DNA from: Nonomuraea antri
GTDB lineage: Bacteria > Actinomycetota > Actinomycetes > Streptosporangiales > Streptosporangiaceae
DNA length: 64,000 bases
Reading direction: 5' to 3'
Assembly: GCF_013283785.1 (NCBI RefSeq)
Contig: NZ_JABCPZ010000011.1
Coordinates: forward strand, 1-64,000
Shown here: positions 48,301 to 57,559 of the stretch, piece after piece
Position numbering within the stretch: the first letter of the stretch is position 1
How the letters are laid out: every line of letters begins with the position of its first letter
Notes under the pieces: model-generated
Databases searched by the model: none
Told to the model about the DNA's origin: nothing
What the model saw: only the letters and a program-made list of their open reading frames with translations
Position numbers and translations under genes: made by a program

Positions 48301-49111
48301 CGGCGGCCGCGCCGGTGTCCGGGTCGATGCGGATCAGGGTGCCGTCGAGCCCGGCCGGGTCGCCGGAGGTCCTGACGTCCTGGGCGCGCAGCGCGCCGCC
48401 CTCGGCGCTGGGCGGCGACAGCGCGGTGCCCACCGCGTTCGGCGGGTCGCCGCACGGGTTGTCCGGGGTGATGTCCGAGCTGGGCAGGTTGTCCTGGCCG
48501 TAGTCGGCGAAGTTGAAGCTGGCGCCGTCGCCGGCCGAGGCGTAGAGCGCGCCGTCGGCGCCGAACTGCAGGTCGCCGGTGGAGTGGCTGGGGTGCTGCT
48601 GGCACCAGTCGGTGATCAGCGGCGTCTCGGCGCCGGAGGGCGAGATGACCGACAGGCGGCCGGTGACGAGACAGCCGTCGTTCGTCGCGCCGGGCGGTGA
48701 CGGGCAGGGATCGGCTGTGGCGCCCGCGGTGCCCCAGCGTGGCGCCGAGCCGCCCGGTACGGCGTCATAGGCGTACAGGACGTACACGCGCGGATCGGCC
48801 GGATAGTCGGGATGCAGGGCCAGGCCGAGCAGCCCGCGGTCCCAGAAGTTGTGCACCTGTGTGCGTAAGTCCGCGTACACGGTGGGTGTGGTGTCGGAGA
48901 GCGAGTCGAAGACCTTGATCAGTCCGCTCTTCTCGGCCACGAAGACCTGGCCGTTCGGGGCGAACTCGATGTTGGTCGGCTGGGTCAGCCCGCTGAAGAC
49001 CGTCTGTTTCTGAAAGGAGGCGGGCAGGGCCTGCGCGGCCGGGGCCGACACGGCGACCAGGCCGACGACGATGAGCAGGATGCAGGACAGGGCGCTGGCA
49101 AGGCGTTTCAC
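45305..49111 (-). CDS. Giant secreted sugar-dehydrogenase/PKD/LamG/FN3/LamG protein, paralog 1
   Basis: 1268 residues. Signal peptide (~1-29). Glucose/sorbosone-dehydrogenase propeller (~35-475; FVAEKSGLIKVFD, RGLLGLALHPDYP, GLRNPFRI, FGWPCYEGG). PKD domain (~480-560), a further beta region with a conserved HHCPSTCHEHQ cysteine motif (~565-745), LamG domain (~750-950), fibronectin III (~965-1055) and a second LamG (~1064-1268). The two LamG copies are nearly identical in DNA. No wall anchor. Probably oxidises or binds an extracellular polysaccharide. GTG 49111 has GGGGG upstream. Tandem with paralog 2. Confidence 0.88.
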   Translation of the reverse strand: MKRLASALSCILLIVVGLVAVSAPAAQALPASFQKQTVFSGLTQPTNIEFAPNGQVFVAEKSGLIKVFDSLSDTTPTVYADLRTQVHNFWDRGLLGLALHPDYPADPRVYVLYAYDAVPGGSAPRWGTAGATADPCPSPPGATNDGCLVTGRLSVISPSGAETPLITDWCQQHPSHSTGDLQFGADGALYASAGDGASFNFADYGQDNLPSSDITPDNPCGDPPNAVGTALSPPSAEGGALRAQDVRTSGDPAGLDGTLIRIDPDTGAAAAGNPNAGNADQNVARIVANGLRNPFRITSRPGTSEIWSGEVGWGTWEEINRVVSPTSGVTNFGWPCYEGGNRQGGYDNLNLTLCENFYAAGAAAHTQPYFAWNHATKPAPNDPCPSGGSSSSGVAFYAGGPYPAAYDGALFFSDYSRSCIWVMTKGANGLPDQTTTATFDSGIPVVELETGPGGDLFAVDFSGKIIRYIYDNTPPVAVINASATSGSAPLAVSFSGTSSSDADGDPLTYAWDLDGDGELDDSTAATPSRTYTQPGSYVVRLRVSDGRGGQGDATVTINVNNTPPSATIDSPTTALTWAVGQNVTFSGTGTDAQDGTIPGSRMSWALIMHHCPSTCHEHQITTYTGSSGSFQAPDHEYPSHLELRLTVTDAHGLTDTDSVLLQPKTVNLTFASTPSGLQLGFNGEQTLTPFTRTVIVGSSNSISAPSPQTSGGQSVSFGSWSDGGAATHQITAPATATTYTAGYTPTTSVPGLVAGYAMDEGAGTSVGDASGLGNTGTTTATTWTATGKYGSALSFNGSSSWVTVPDAASLRLTNGMTVEAWVRPSTVTSWRTVVMKQHASGLAYVLLAGSDSNRPHTAIHTTSDADIGGTASLPLNTWSHLATTYDGTTLRLYVNGTQVAQRTAGGPIRTDNGVLRIGGNSLWGEYFAGQIDEVRVYDKALTATQIQTDMNTPVGTPQPPDTQAPTAPGAPAATGGPGSAQLSWTASTDNVGVSGYMVHRSTTPGFTPSGANQVGSTESTSFADSGLVAGTYYYRVRAFDAAGNVSASSAESSATATQPPATEGLVAAYGMNQGTGVTVADASGFGNTGTTTATTWTSGGKYGSALSFDGSSSWVTVPDAASLRLTNGMTVEAWVRPSTVTSWRTVVMKQHASGLAYVLLAGSDSNRPHTAIHTTSDADIGGTASLPLNTWSHLATTYDGTTLRLYVNGTQVAQRTAGGPIRTDNGVLRIGGNSLWGEYFAGQIDEVRVYDKALTATQIQTDMNTPIS
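45314..45850. repeat. Internal LamG direct repeat, copy 1 (C-terminal domain)
   Basis: Nearly identical DNA to the stretch beginning at 46253, offset 939 bp, with only scattered mostly third-position differences. Confidence 0.8.
46253..46789. repeat. Internal LamG direct repeat, copy 2 (first LamG domain)
   Basis: Partner of 45314-45850 in the same gene; the similarity is strongest over the first ~370 bp. Confidence 0.8.
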
Positions 49112-49175
49112 GTGACCCCCACGGAGAGTGCGGCACGAGTCGTGGCGCCCCCGCACGCCGGTGTGCCTTGATCGA

Positions 49176-49226
49176 TGTATCGCAATAAATCAGCCGATTG
49201 TCACCGGAAGTGTCCACAAGCGGACA
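49176..49226 (-). promoter_or_regulatory. Promoter and upstream inverted repeat of giant paralog 1
   Basis: Minus strand: TGTCC-N6-GGACA inverted repeat (49211-49226), then -35 GTGACA (49204-49199), 17-nt spacer, -10 GATACA (49181-49176). The same elements lie before paralog 2. Confidence 0.65.
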
Positions 49227-49228
49227 AT

Positions 49229-49256
49229 CCGGCGAGCGGGGTTTCCCGCTCGCCGG
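49229..49256 (-). terminator. Terminator of giant paralog 2
   Basis: Perfect 12-bp stem CCGGCGAGCGGG / CCCGCTCGCCGG with a 4-nt loop, 7 nt beyond its stop. Confidence 0.75.
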
Positions 49257-49263
49257 TGCTCGG

Positions 49264-52200
49264 TTATGAGATGGGCGTGTTCATGTCCGTCTGCAGCTCG
49301 GTCGCGTTGAGCGCCCGGTTGTAGATCCGGACCTCGTCGATCTGGCCGGCGAAGTATTCACCCCACAGGCTGTTGCCGCCGATGCGCAGCACCCCGCTGT
49401 CGGTGCGCATCGAGCCGCCGACCGTACGCTGGGCGGCCTGCGTGCCGTTGACGTACAGGCGCAGCGTGGTGCCGTCGTAGGTGACCGCCAGATGGCTCCA
49501 GGTGTTGAGCGGGAGCGAGGCGGTGCCGCCCACGTCGGCATCGGAGGTGGTGTGGACGACCGTGTGCGGCCTGTTGCTGTCGCTGCCTCCCATCAGCCCG
49601 TACGCCAGCCCGCTCGCGTGCTGCTTCATCAGGACCGTGCGCCAGCCGGTGACCGTGCTCGGCCGCACCCACGCCTCGACCGTCATGCCGTTGGTCAGCC
49701 GCAGGCTCGCCGCGTCGGCGACCGTCACCCAGCTCGACGAGCCGTCGAACGACAGCGCCGCGCCGTACTTGCCGCCGTTCGTCCAGGACGCCGAGGTCAG
49801 GGTGCCGGAGTTGCCGCCGCCAGAGACGTCGGCGATCGTCGTGCCGCCGCCCTCGTTCATCCCGTACGCGGCCACCAGCCCGGGATTGGCCGGCGGCGCG
49901 GTGACGACGGCCGGGACCTCGTTCGACGACGGGCTGACGTTGCCCGCCGCGTCGAAGGCGCGCACCCGGTAGTGGTAGGTGCCCGCGGCCAGCCCCGCGT
50001 CGGTGAACGTGGCGGCCTGCGAGGAGCCGACCTGGTTGGCGCCCGACGGGGTGAAACCGGGCGTGGTCGAGCGGTGGATCATGTACCCGGACACCCCGGC
50101 GTTGTCGGTGGAGGCCGTCCACGACAGCTGGGCCGAGCCGGGGCCGCCGGTCGCGGCGAGCGAGCCCGGCGCGGTCGGCGCCTGCGTGTCGGGCGGCGGC
50201 TCCTCGCCGATCGGCACGGTCATGTCCGCCTGGATCTGGGCGGCCGACAGCGCCCGGTTGTAGATCCGCACCTCGTCGATGAGCCCGTGGAAGTACTCGC
50301 CCCACAGGCTGTTGCCGCCGATGCGCAGCACCCCGTTGTCGGTGCGCATCGGGCCGCCTGCGGTGCGCTGGCCCACCTGGGCGCCGTTGACGTACAGGCG
50401 CAGCGTGGTGCCGTCGTAGGTGGTGGCCAGGTGGCTCCAGGTGTTCAGCGACAGCGCGGCCGCGCTGCCGATGTCGGCCTCGCCGGTGGTGTGGATGACG
50501 GCGTGCGGCCTGTTGCTGTCGCTGCTGGCCGTCAGCACGTACGCGAAGCCGCCCGCGTGCTGCTTCATGACCAGTGTGCGCCAGCTCGCCAGCGTCGTCG
50601 GCCGCACCCACGCCTCGACCGTCATGCCTTCGGTCAGCCGCAGACTGGCCGAGTCGGGCACGGTGACCCAGCTCGACGAGCCGTCGAACGACAGCGCCTT
50701 GCCGTACTTGCCGGTCGCCGCCCAGGTGGTGGCGGTGGCCGTGCCGGGGTTGCCGGCCGAGGACGAGTCGCCCACGCCGACGCCCGTGCCCTCGTTCATC
50801 CCGTACGCCGCGACCAGCCCGGGCGACGTGGTCGTCTTGTAGGTGGCCGTGTAGGTGGTGGCGTTCGCCGGGGCGACGAAGTTGTGCGTCGCCGCGCCGC
50901 CGTCCGACCAGGCGTCGAAGACCCGGTCGTCCTGCGGCGACGGCGCCGAGATCGAGACGCTGGAGCCGACGATCACGGTCCTGGTGAACGGCGCGACGGT
51001 CTGCTCCTGGTTGAAGCCGAGCAGGAGGCCGGACGGGCTGGTGCCGAAGGTCAGGTTCACCGTCTTGGGCTGGAGCATCACGCTCTTGGTGTCGGTCAGC
51101 CCGTACTGGTCGGCGACCGTCAGGCGCAACTCCAGATGCGACGGGTACTCGTGGTCGGGCGCCTGGAACGACCCGGACGTCCCGGTGAATCTGGTGATCT
51201 CGTGCTCGTGGCAGGCGCCGGGGCAGTGGTGCATGATCAGCGACCAGGTCATGCGGGAGCCGGGGATCGCGCCCTCCTCCGGGTCCGCGCCGGAGCCGGA
51301 GAAGCCGATCGTGTCGCCGACCGCCCAGGTGACCGTGGCCACCGGAATGGCGATGGCGGCCGCGGGCGCGGTGTTGCCGACGTTCACGGTCACCGTGGCG
51401 TCGCCGTGGGCGCCCTTGTCGTCGGTCGCGCGCAGCTTCACGAAGTACGAGCCGACCTGCGTGTACGTGCGTGACGGCGTGGCCGAGGTGGAGTCGTCGA
51501 GCTCGCCGTCGCCGTCCAGGTCCCAGGCGTAGGTGACCGGGTCGCCGTCGGCGTCGATGGAGCCGGTGGCGGAGAAGTTCACCGTCAGCGGCGGCCCTGT
51601 CGACGAGGTGGCCGAGGCGTCGATCACCGCCGTCGGCGCGGCGTTGTCGTAGACGTAACGCACGACCGCGCCGGCGTCGTAGTCGACGGCGAACAGGTCG
51701 CCGCCGGGGCCGAGCTGCAGCTCGACCGAGCCGATGCCGGTGTCGAACGAGGTGACCGTGGCCGGGTCGGGCAGGCCGTTCGCGCCCTTGGTCATCACCC
51801 AGACGCACTTGCGGCTGTAGTCGGAGAAGAACAACGCGCCGTCGTAGGCGTTCGGGTACGAGCCGCCGGCGTAGAAGGAGATGCCGGTCGAGGACGACTG
51901 GTTGCCCGGGTCGCACGGGTCGCCCGGGTAGAGACGCTCGCCGTGGTGCCATTCGTAGTAGGGCTTCGCGTGCCCGGCGGTGCCTTCCGCGTACAGGTTC
52001 TCGCAGATGGTGAGGTTCAGCGCGTCGTAGCCGTCCTCCCTGCCGCTGCCCTCGTAGCAGGGCCAGCCGAAGTTCGGCACGGCGCCGACGGGGTTGGGGA
52101 TCCGGTTGATCTCCTCCCAGGCGCCCCAGCCGACCTCGCCGGTCCAGATCTCGTCCGTGCCGGGGCGCTGGGTGATGCGCATCGGGTTGCGCAGGCCGTA

Positions 52201-53061
52201 GGCGACGACGCGGCGCACGTTCGCGTCCGGGCTGGCGGCGTTGGGGTTGCCCGGGGCGGCCGCGCCGGTGTCGGGGTCGATGCGGATGACGGTGCCGTCC
52301 AGGCCGGCCGGGTCGCCGTTGGTGCGCAGGTCCTGCGAGCGCAGCGTGCCGCCTTCCGCGCTGGGCGGGGTCAGCGCGGTGCCCACCGCGTTCGGCGGGT
52401 CGCCGCACGGGTTGTCGGGGACGACGTCCGAGCCCGGCAGGTTGTCCTGGCCGTAGTCGGGGAACTCGAAGCTGGCGCCGTCGCCCGAGGAGGCGTAGAG
52501 CATGCCGTCGCGGCCGAACTTCAGGTCGCCGATGGAGTGGCTGGGGTACTGGTTGCACCAGTCGGTGATCAGTGGGGTCTCGGCGCCGGAGGGCGAGATG
52601 ACCGACAGCCGGCCCGTGATGCGGCAGCCGTCGCCGGTCGGCCCCGGCGGCGACTCGCACTCGTCGTAGTCCTCGTCGACCTCGCCCCAGCGCGGCGCGG
52701 CGCCGCCGGGCTCGGCGTCGTAGGAGTAGAGGACGTAGATGCGCGGGTCGGTGGGGAAGTCCGGGTGCAGCGCCATGCCGAGCAGGCCGCGGTCCCAGAA
52801 GTCGTGCACGTTGGTGCGCAGGTCGGCGTAGATCGTGGGGGTGGTGTCGGTGAGCGAGTCGAAGACCTTGATGTAGCCGCCCTTCTCGGCCACGAAGACC
52901 CGGCCGTCGGCGGCGAACTCCACGTTGGTGGGGCTGATCAGCCCGGTGAAGATGGTCTGCTTCTGAAAGCGCGGGGGCAGGGCGGCGGCCTGGGGCGCCA
53001 GCGCGACCAGGCCGGTCAGTATCAGGACAGCGGATAAGAGGGCGCGGTAGAGCCGTCTCAC
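49264..53061 (-). CDS. Giant secreted sugar-dehydrogenase/PKD/LamG/FN3/LamG protein, paralog 2
   Basis: 1265 residues, same domain order as paralog 1: signal peptide (~1-27), glucose/sorbosone-dehydrogenase-like propeller (FVAEKGGYIKVFD, RGLLGMALHPDFP, GLRNPMRI, FGWPCYEGSG), PKD, HHCPGACHEHE cysteine motif, LamG, FN3 (SGYMIHRSTTPGFTPSG), LamG. Its two LamG copies have diverged more than those of paralog 1. GTG 53061 has GGGGGAA upstream. It has its own promoter and terminator, so the two paralogs are separate transcription units. Confidence 0.88.
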   Translation of the reverse strand: MRRLYRALLSAVLILTGLVALAPQAAALPPRFQKQTIFTGLISPTNVEFAADGRVFVAEKGGYIKVFDSLTDTTPTIYADLRTNVHDFWDRGLLGMALHPDFPTDPRIYVLYSYDAEPGGAAPRWGEVDEDYDECESPPGPTGDGCRITGRLSVISPSGAETPLITDWCNQYPSHSIGDLKFGRDGMLYASSGDGASFEFPDYGQDNLPGSDVVPDNPCGDPPNAVGTALTPPSAEGGTLRSQDLRTNGDPAGLDGTVIRIDPDTGAAAPGNPNAASPDANVRRVVAYGLRNPMRITQRPGTDEIWTGEVGWGAWEEINRIPNPVGAVPNFGWPCYEGSGREDGYDALNLTICENLYAEGTAGHAKPYYEWHHGERLYPGDPCDPGNQSSSTGISFYAGGSYPNAYDGALFFSDYSRKCVWVMTKGANGLPDPATVTSFDTGIGSVELQLGPGGDLFAVDYDAGAVVRYVYDNAAPTAVIDASATSSTGPPLTVNFSATGSIDADGDPVTYAWDLDGDGELDDSTSATPSRTYTQVGSYFVKLRATDDKGAHGDATVTVNVGNTAPAAAIAIPVATVTWAVGDTIGFSGSGADPEEGAIPGSRMTWSLIMHHCPGACHEHEITRFTGTSGSFQAPDHEYPSHLELRLTVADQYGLTDTKSVMLQPKTVNLTFGTSPSGLLLGFNQEQTVAPFTRTVIVGSSVSISAPSPQDDRVFDAWSDGGAATHNFVAPANATTYTATYKTTTSPGLVAAYGMNEGTGVGVGDSSSAGNPGTATATTWAATGKYGKALSFDGSSSWVTVPDSASLRLTEGMTVEAWVRPTTLASWRTLVMKQHAGGFAYVLTASSDSNRPHAVIHTTGEADIGSAAALSLNTWSHLATTYDGTTLRLYVNGAQVGQRTAGGPMRTDNGVLRIGGNSLWGEYFHGLIDEVRIYNRALSAAQIQADMTVPIGEEPPPDTQAPTAPGSLAATGGPGSAQLSWTASTDNAGVSGYMIHRSTTPGFTPSGANQVGSSQAATFTDAGLAAGTYHYRVRAFDAAGNVSPSSNEVPAVVTAPPANPGLVAAYGMNEGGGTTIADVSGGGNSGTLTSASWTNGGKYGAALSFDGSSSWVTVADAASLRLTNGMTVEAWVRPSTVTGWRTVLMKQHASGLAYGLMGGSDSNRPHTVVHTTSDADVGGTASLPLNTWSHLAVTYDGTTLRLYVNGTQAAQRTVGGSMRTDSGVLRIGGNSLWGEYFAGQIDEVRIYNRALNATELQTDMNTPIS

Positions 53062-53124
53062 GGATTCCCCCAGTGGAACGTGCCATCACCGGTACTGGCT
53101 CCCCGCTGCCACGGTGCTCACCGA

Positions 53125-53174
53125 TGTATCGTCACTGATCCATCAAATGTCACTGGGGTGTCCGGATGCGGACA
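53125..53174 (-). promoter_or_regulatory. Promoter and upstream inverted repeat of giant paralog 2
   Basis: TGTCC-N6-GGACA (53159-53174), -35 GTGACA (53153-53148), 17-nt spacer, -10 GATACA (53130-53125). Matches paralog 1 element for element; the gap between repeat and -35 is one base shorter. Confidence 0.65.
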
Positions 53175-53176
53175 TA

Positions 53177-53641
53177 TCAGGGTTTGGCGCCGTCCACTAT
53201 CTTCCGCTTGCCGAGCGGCCTCTTGAGCTTGACCGTGGTCGTCTTCTCGACCGCGATCATGATGCAGGAGACGTTCTTGGCCTTGGGCGAGGTGCCCTCG
53301 TACAGGGTGATCGCGACCCGCTTGCGGGTCTCCTTGACCTTCACCTTGTGCAGCACCGTGCACGGCGCGACGCCCGACCACCAGGTGAGCTTGACCGCCT
53401 TGCCCTTGGACACCGGCTTGGCCTTCGACCAGCGGATCTTGTGCGGGTTGACGGCGTCGCCGGTCGGCTTGACGGGCTCCGGCGCCTTGGTGGGCGTGGT
53501 CGTGGGCGTCGTGGTGGCCGGGCTCGCCACCACCGGCGCGTCGGGAGTCGTGGAGCCGGCCTGGCGGGCAGGGGCGTCCGTGCCGCAACTCGTCACCAGC
53601 GCCAGGCATCCGGCCAGGACGGTCGCTGTCATAGTGCGCAT
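53177..53641 (-). CDS. Secreted lipoprotein of unknown function
   Basis: 154 residues. Lipobox LVTSC with Cys19, a Thr/Pro/Ser-rich spacer (~30-60), then a basic beta domain with two cysteines (GVAPCTVLHKVKVKETRKRV; KNVSCIMIAVEK). ATG 53641 chosen because it gives a normal lipoprotein signal; ATG 53632 is possible. Lies directly upstream of giant paralog 2 on the same strand, but the promoter elements between them suggest separate control. Confidence 0.78.
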   Translation of the reverse strand: MRTMTATVLAGCLALVTSCGTDAPARQAGSTTPDAPVVASPATTTPTTTPTKAPEPVKPTGDAVNPHKIRWSKAKPVSKGKAVKLTWWSGVAPCTVLHKVKVKETRKRVAITLYEGTSPKAKNVSCIMIAVEKTTTVKLKRPLGKRKIVDGAKP

Positions 53642-53700
53642 ACCTACTAGGACGAATCCGGCCCACGGCTGGTTCATCGCCATGCGGACAAGGTGGAAGT

Positions 53701-53706
53701 TAGGGT
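53701..53706 (+). promoter_or_regulatory. -10 hexamer TAGGGT, leaderless proline dehydrogenase gene
   Basis: TAGGGT lies exactly 6 nt before the GTG at 53713; no Shine-Dalgarno. Confidence 0.5.
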
Positions 53707-53712
53707 TGTTAC

Positions 53713-54603
53713 GTGCTCCGTCAGGCCCTGCTCGCCGTCTCCAAGAGCGAACGCGCGGAACGCGTCGTCGCCACCTCGCCCCTGACCAGGGACGTGGTCA
53801 GACGCTACGTCGCCGGCGACATCGGCGCCGTGGTCGGCGAGCTGAGCCGCAAGGGCCTGCTCGTCAGCGTCGACCACCTCGGCGAGGAGGTGACCGACCG
53901 GGAACAGGCCGATCGGGAGGTCGGCGAATACCTGCGGCTGCTCGGCCTGCTGCCCGCGGGCGCCGACGTGTCGGTCAAGCTCACCGCGCTGGGGCTGCGG
54001 CTGTCGGAGCGACTCGCGCTCGACAACGCGGCGAGCGTCTGCGAGGCCGCGGCGGGCAGGGGGATCACCGTCACCCTCGACGCCGAGGAGCACGACACGA
54101 TCGACGCGCTGCACTCCGTGCACGCCACGCTGCGCGAGGAACACCCCGGCCTGGGCGTGGTGGTGCAGGCGTACCTGCCGCGGGCGCGCGAGCGCTGCGC
54201 CAGGCTCGCCGAGCTCGACGGGGCCCGGGTACGCCTGTGCAAGGGCGCCTACACCGCCCCCGCGGCCTACACCTCGGCCGCCGACATCGACCGGTCCTTC
54301 GTGCGCTGCCTGAAGACGCTGATGGCCGGCGCCGGCTACCCGATGGTCGCCACGCACGACCCCCGGCTGCTCCCGATCGCCTCGACCCTGGCCGTGCTCG
54401 ACGGACGTGACCCCACCGGCTTCGAGTACCAGATGTTGTACGGCGTGCGCCCGGCCGCCCAGGAACGCCTGGCCGCCGAGGGCGCCCGGATGCGGGTGTA
54501 CGTGCCGTACGGGGACGACTGGTACGCCTACCTCATGCGCCGCCTCGCCGAACGGCCGCGCAACCTCGCCTTCTTCGCCCGTTCGCTGCTGTCCCGGCAC
54601 TGA
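53713..54603 (+). CDS. Proline dehydrogenase (monofunctional)
   Basis: FAD enzyme oxidising proline to pyrroline-5-carboxylate. 296 residues, the size of the short stand-alone type. Barrel motifs: SVKLTALGLRL, TLDAEEHDTID, QAYLPRARER, RLCKGAYTAP, MVATHDPRL, EYQMLYGVR and YVPYGDDWYAYLMRRLAERP (the substrate-binding C-terminal signature). The usual partner P5C dehydrogenase is not adjacent; proC, which runs the biosynthetic direction, is. Confidence 0.93.
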   Translation: MLRQALLAVSKSERAERVVATSPLTRDVVRRYVAGDIGAVVGELSRKGLLVSVDHLGEEVTDREQADREVGEYLRLLGLLPAGADVSVKLTALGLRLSERLALDNAASVCEAAAGRGITVTLDAEEHDTIDALHSVHATLREEHPGLGVVVQAYLPRARERCARLAELDGARVRLCKGAYTAPAAYTSAADIDRSFVRCLKTLMAGAGYPMVATHDPRLLPIASTLAVLDGRDPTGFEYQMLYGVRPAAQERLAAEGARMRVYVPYGDDWYAYLMRRLAERPRNLAFFARSLLSRH

Positions 54604-54687
54604 CGCTCTCACCAGGCGGACGATCACGTCTCAACGGCCGGTCCGCCGGTAGGCTGCGGCCAGCGTCTACATCCTTGAGGGGCCGAA

Positions 54688-55482
54688 ATGATCGCGATTC
54701 TGGGCACGGGCAAGATGGGCGAGGCCCTGCTGTCCGGGCTGCTGCGGGCGGGGTTCAAGCCGGGCGACATCATGGCCACGGTCCGGCGTCCCGAGCGGGC
54801 GCAGGCGCTGCGCGAGACGTACGGCGTGCGCACCGTGTCGAACACCGAGGCGGCCAAGTCGGCCGACACGCTGATCCTGGCCGTCAAGCCGCAGGACATG
54901 GCCACGCTGCTGAACGAGATCGCCCCGTACGTGCCCGCCGACCGCCTGGTCATCAGCGCCGCGGCCGGCATCACCACCGCGTTCGTCGAGCAGCGGCTCG
55001 GCGTCGAGGTGCCGGTGGTCAGGGTCATGTCGAACACGCCGATCCGCTTCGACGAGGCGATGAGCGTGATCTCGGCCGGGGCGCACGCCGGCGAGGAACA
55101 CCTGCGCCACACCGAAGACCTGCTCAAGCCGGTCGGCAAGGTGCTGCGCATCCCGGAATCCCAGCAGGACGCCGCCACCGCGCTGTCCGGCAGCGGCCCG
55201 GCGTACTTCTTCTACCTGGTCGAGGCCATGGTCGACGCGGGCATCCTGCTCGGCATGCCGCGCGCGGCCGCGCTCGACATGGTCACCCAGTCCATCGTCG
55301 GCGCCGCCGTGATGCTCAGGGACTCCGGCGAGCACCCGGTGATCCTGCGCGAGGCCGTGACGTCCCCGGGAGGCACGACGATCTCGGCCATCGCCGAGCT
55401 GGAGCGGCACAGCGTCCGCGCCGCGTTCCTGGCCGCCATCGAGGCCGCCCGCGACCGCGGCCGCGAACTCGCCTCCGGCTGA
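54688..55482 (+). CDS. proC: Pyrroline-5-carboxylate reductase
   Basis: Last step of proline synthesis, NADPH-dependent. 264 residues. N-terminal dinucleotide motif ILGTGKMGEALL (~4-15), AVKPQDM, SAAAGITTAF, VMSNTPI, and the C-terminal LSGSGPAYFFYLVEAM and REAVTSPGGTT signature. ATG preceded by GAGGGG. Confidence 0.96.
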   Translation: MIAILGTGKMGEALLSGLLRAGFKPGDIMATVRRPERAQALRETYGVRTVSNTEAAKSADTLILAVKPQDMATLLNEIAPYVPADRLVISAAAGITTAFVEQRLGVEVPVVRVMSNTPIRFDEAMSVISAGAHAGEEHLRHTEDLLKPVGKVLRIPESQQDAATALSGSGPAYFFYLVEAMVDAGILLGMPRAAALDMVTQSIVGAAVMLRDSGEHPVILREAVTSPGGTTISAIAELERHSVRAAFLAAIEAARDRGRELASG

Positions 55483-55497
55483 CCCCTGCGCCCGGGG

Positions 55498-55519
55498 GGA
55501 GCCGCCCGGCTCCTACGAT
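55498..55519 (+). promoter_or_regulatory. Inverted repeat and -10 of the efflux operon
   Basis: GGAGCC-GCCC-GGCTCC (55498-55513) abuts TACGAT (55514-55519), which lies 7 nt before the GTG at 55527. Either a short operator or a proC attenuator/terminator. Confidence 0.45.
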
Positions 55520-55526
55520 GGGCCGG

Positions 55527-56872
55527 GTGACGATTCGTCGCGGCTTACTCCCGCTGCTCGTCCTGCTGTCATTAGCCGGTTGCACCACCGACGAACCACC
55601 TCCCGTGCAGCTCGCCGAGGTCCGGCGGGCACCCGTCACCGAGGTCGTCGAGGCGCCCGCCACCGTCGGCGCGCGGGCGAGCGCCACGTTGCGCTCACCG
55701 GCCCAGGGCACGGTCGCCAAGCTGTACGTCAAGGACGGCGACCAGGTCAAGAAGGGCGAGATCCTCGCCAAGATCCGTTCACCGCAGGCCCAGGACCAGC
55801 TCAGACAGGCCCGGCAGGCGTCCAGGATGGCGCGTCCCGCCCCGGTGTCCATGCCCGGCGTGAACCTGGCCGCCTTCGACACCGGCGCGCTCGACCGCAA
55901 GGTGGCCGCGCACTTCGCCAAGGCGCGCAAGGAGGCCGGGAAGGTCGACGACGCCCGGGTGCGCAGGCAGCTGCTGAACGCCATCGACCTGGCCCAGGCG
56001 CAGCACCGGGCGCAGACCAAGGCGCTGGCCGCCATCACCGCCCAGCTCAACCGGACGATCAACGGCGCGCTGCGCGGCATGACCAGCGGGCTGAGCTCGT
56101 CCATGGCCTCGTTGCAGGCCGCCTCGCGCACCCAGGTCAAGGCGGCGGTCGAGGCGGCGGAGAACACCGTCGAATCGCTCTCCGTCAAGGCCCCGTTCGC
56201 GGGCGTGGTCACGCTCGGCCGGGCCTCGGGCGGCGGCACCGGCGGCGGCCTGGACGGGCTGCTCGGCCAGCTCCCCGGCGCCGGGCAGCAGCTTCCCGCG
56301 CTGCCGTCCACCGGCTCCACGTCCGGCAGCCCGGTGGCGGTCGGGGTGCCGGTCTCGATGGGCGACTCGATCGTCACCGTCACCGACGTCTCGAAGCTCA
56401 CCCTGTCGGCCGACATCGACGAGACGGACGTCCTGCTGGTCGAGAAGGGCACCGCGGCGGCCGTCGAGCTCGACGCCGTGCCCGGCGCCACCTACCGCGC
56501 GACGGTCACCGGCGTCGGCGTCACGCCGAAGGAGGCCTCGACCGGCGGGGTCAGCTACCCGGTGCAGCTCACGCTCGGCACGGGCACGTTCGACGACGGC
56601 ACGCCCGCGCCCACGCCCAAGCCCGGCATGAGCGCGGTGACCAGGCTGACCGTGCGCGAGTCCGCGTCGGCGATCGCCGCGCCCGCCGCGGCCGTGGTCA
56701 CCAGCGGGCGCGACAGCGTGGTCTGGGTGTCCAGGAACGGCGTCGCCGAGCGGCGCGTGGTCAAGCTGGGCGCGCAGGGCGAGGCGGTGGTGGAGGTGCT
56801 CAGCGGCCTGTCGGTGGGCGACAGGATCGTGGTCAAGGGCGCCGACTCCGTGCGGGAGGGCCAGGAGCTGCC

Positions 56873-56876
<4 letters not shown>
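55527..56876 (+). CDS. HlyD/MacA-type efflux adaptor lipoprotein
   Basis: 449 residues from GTG 55527. Lipobox SLAGC (Cys19). Lipoyl/barrel-sandwich halves SPAQGTVAKLYVKDGDQVKKGEIL and VKAPFAGVVTLG flank a helical hairpin (~85-215); a Gly-rich insert follows, then beta-barrel and membrane-proximal domains. Partner of the MacB-like ABC genes that follow (GTGA overlap with the ATPase gene). The TACGAT hexamer 7 nt upstream argues for this leaderless start; ATG 55518 is the alternative. Confidence 0.88.

Positions 56877-57555
<679 letters not shown>

Positions 57556-57559
<4 letters not shown>

Noticed and set aside
46532..48700. 722-codon plus-strand frame opposite giant paralog 1
   Set aside because: Antisense shadow with no recognisable domain.
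49358..53089. 1243-codon frame over giant paralog 2 in another phase
   Set aside because: Arises from codon bias and repeats of the real gene; product is Arg/Gly-rich.
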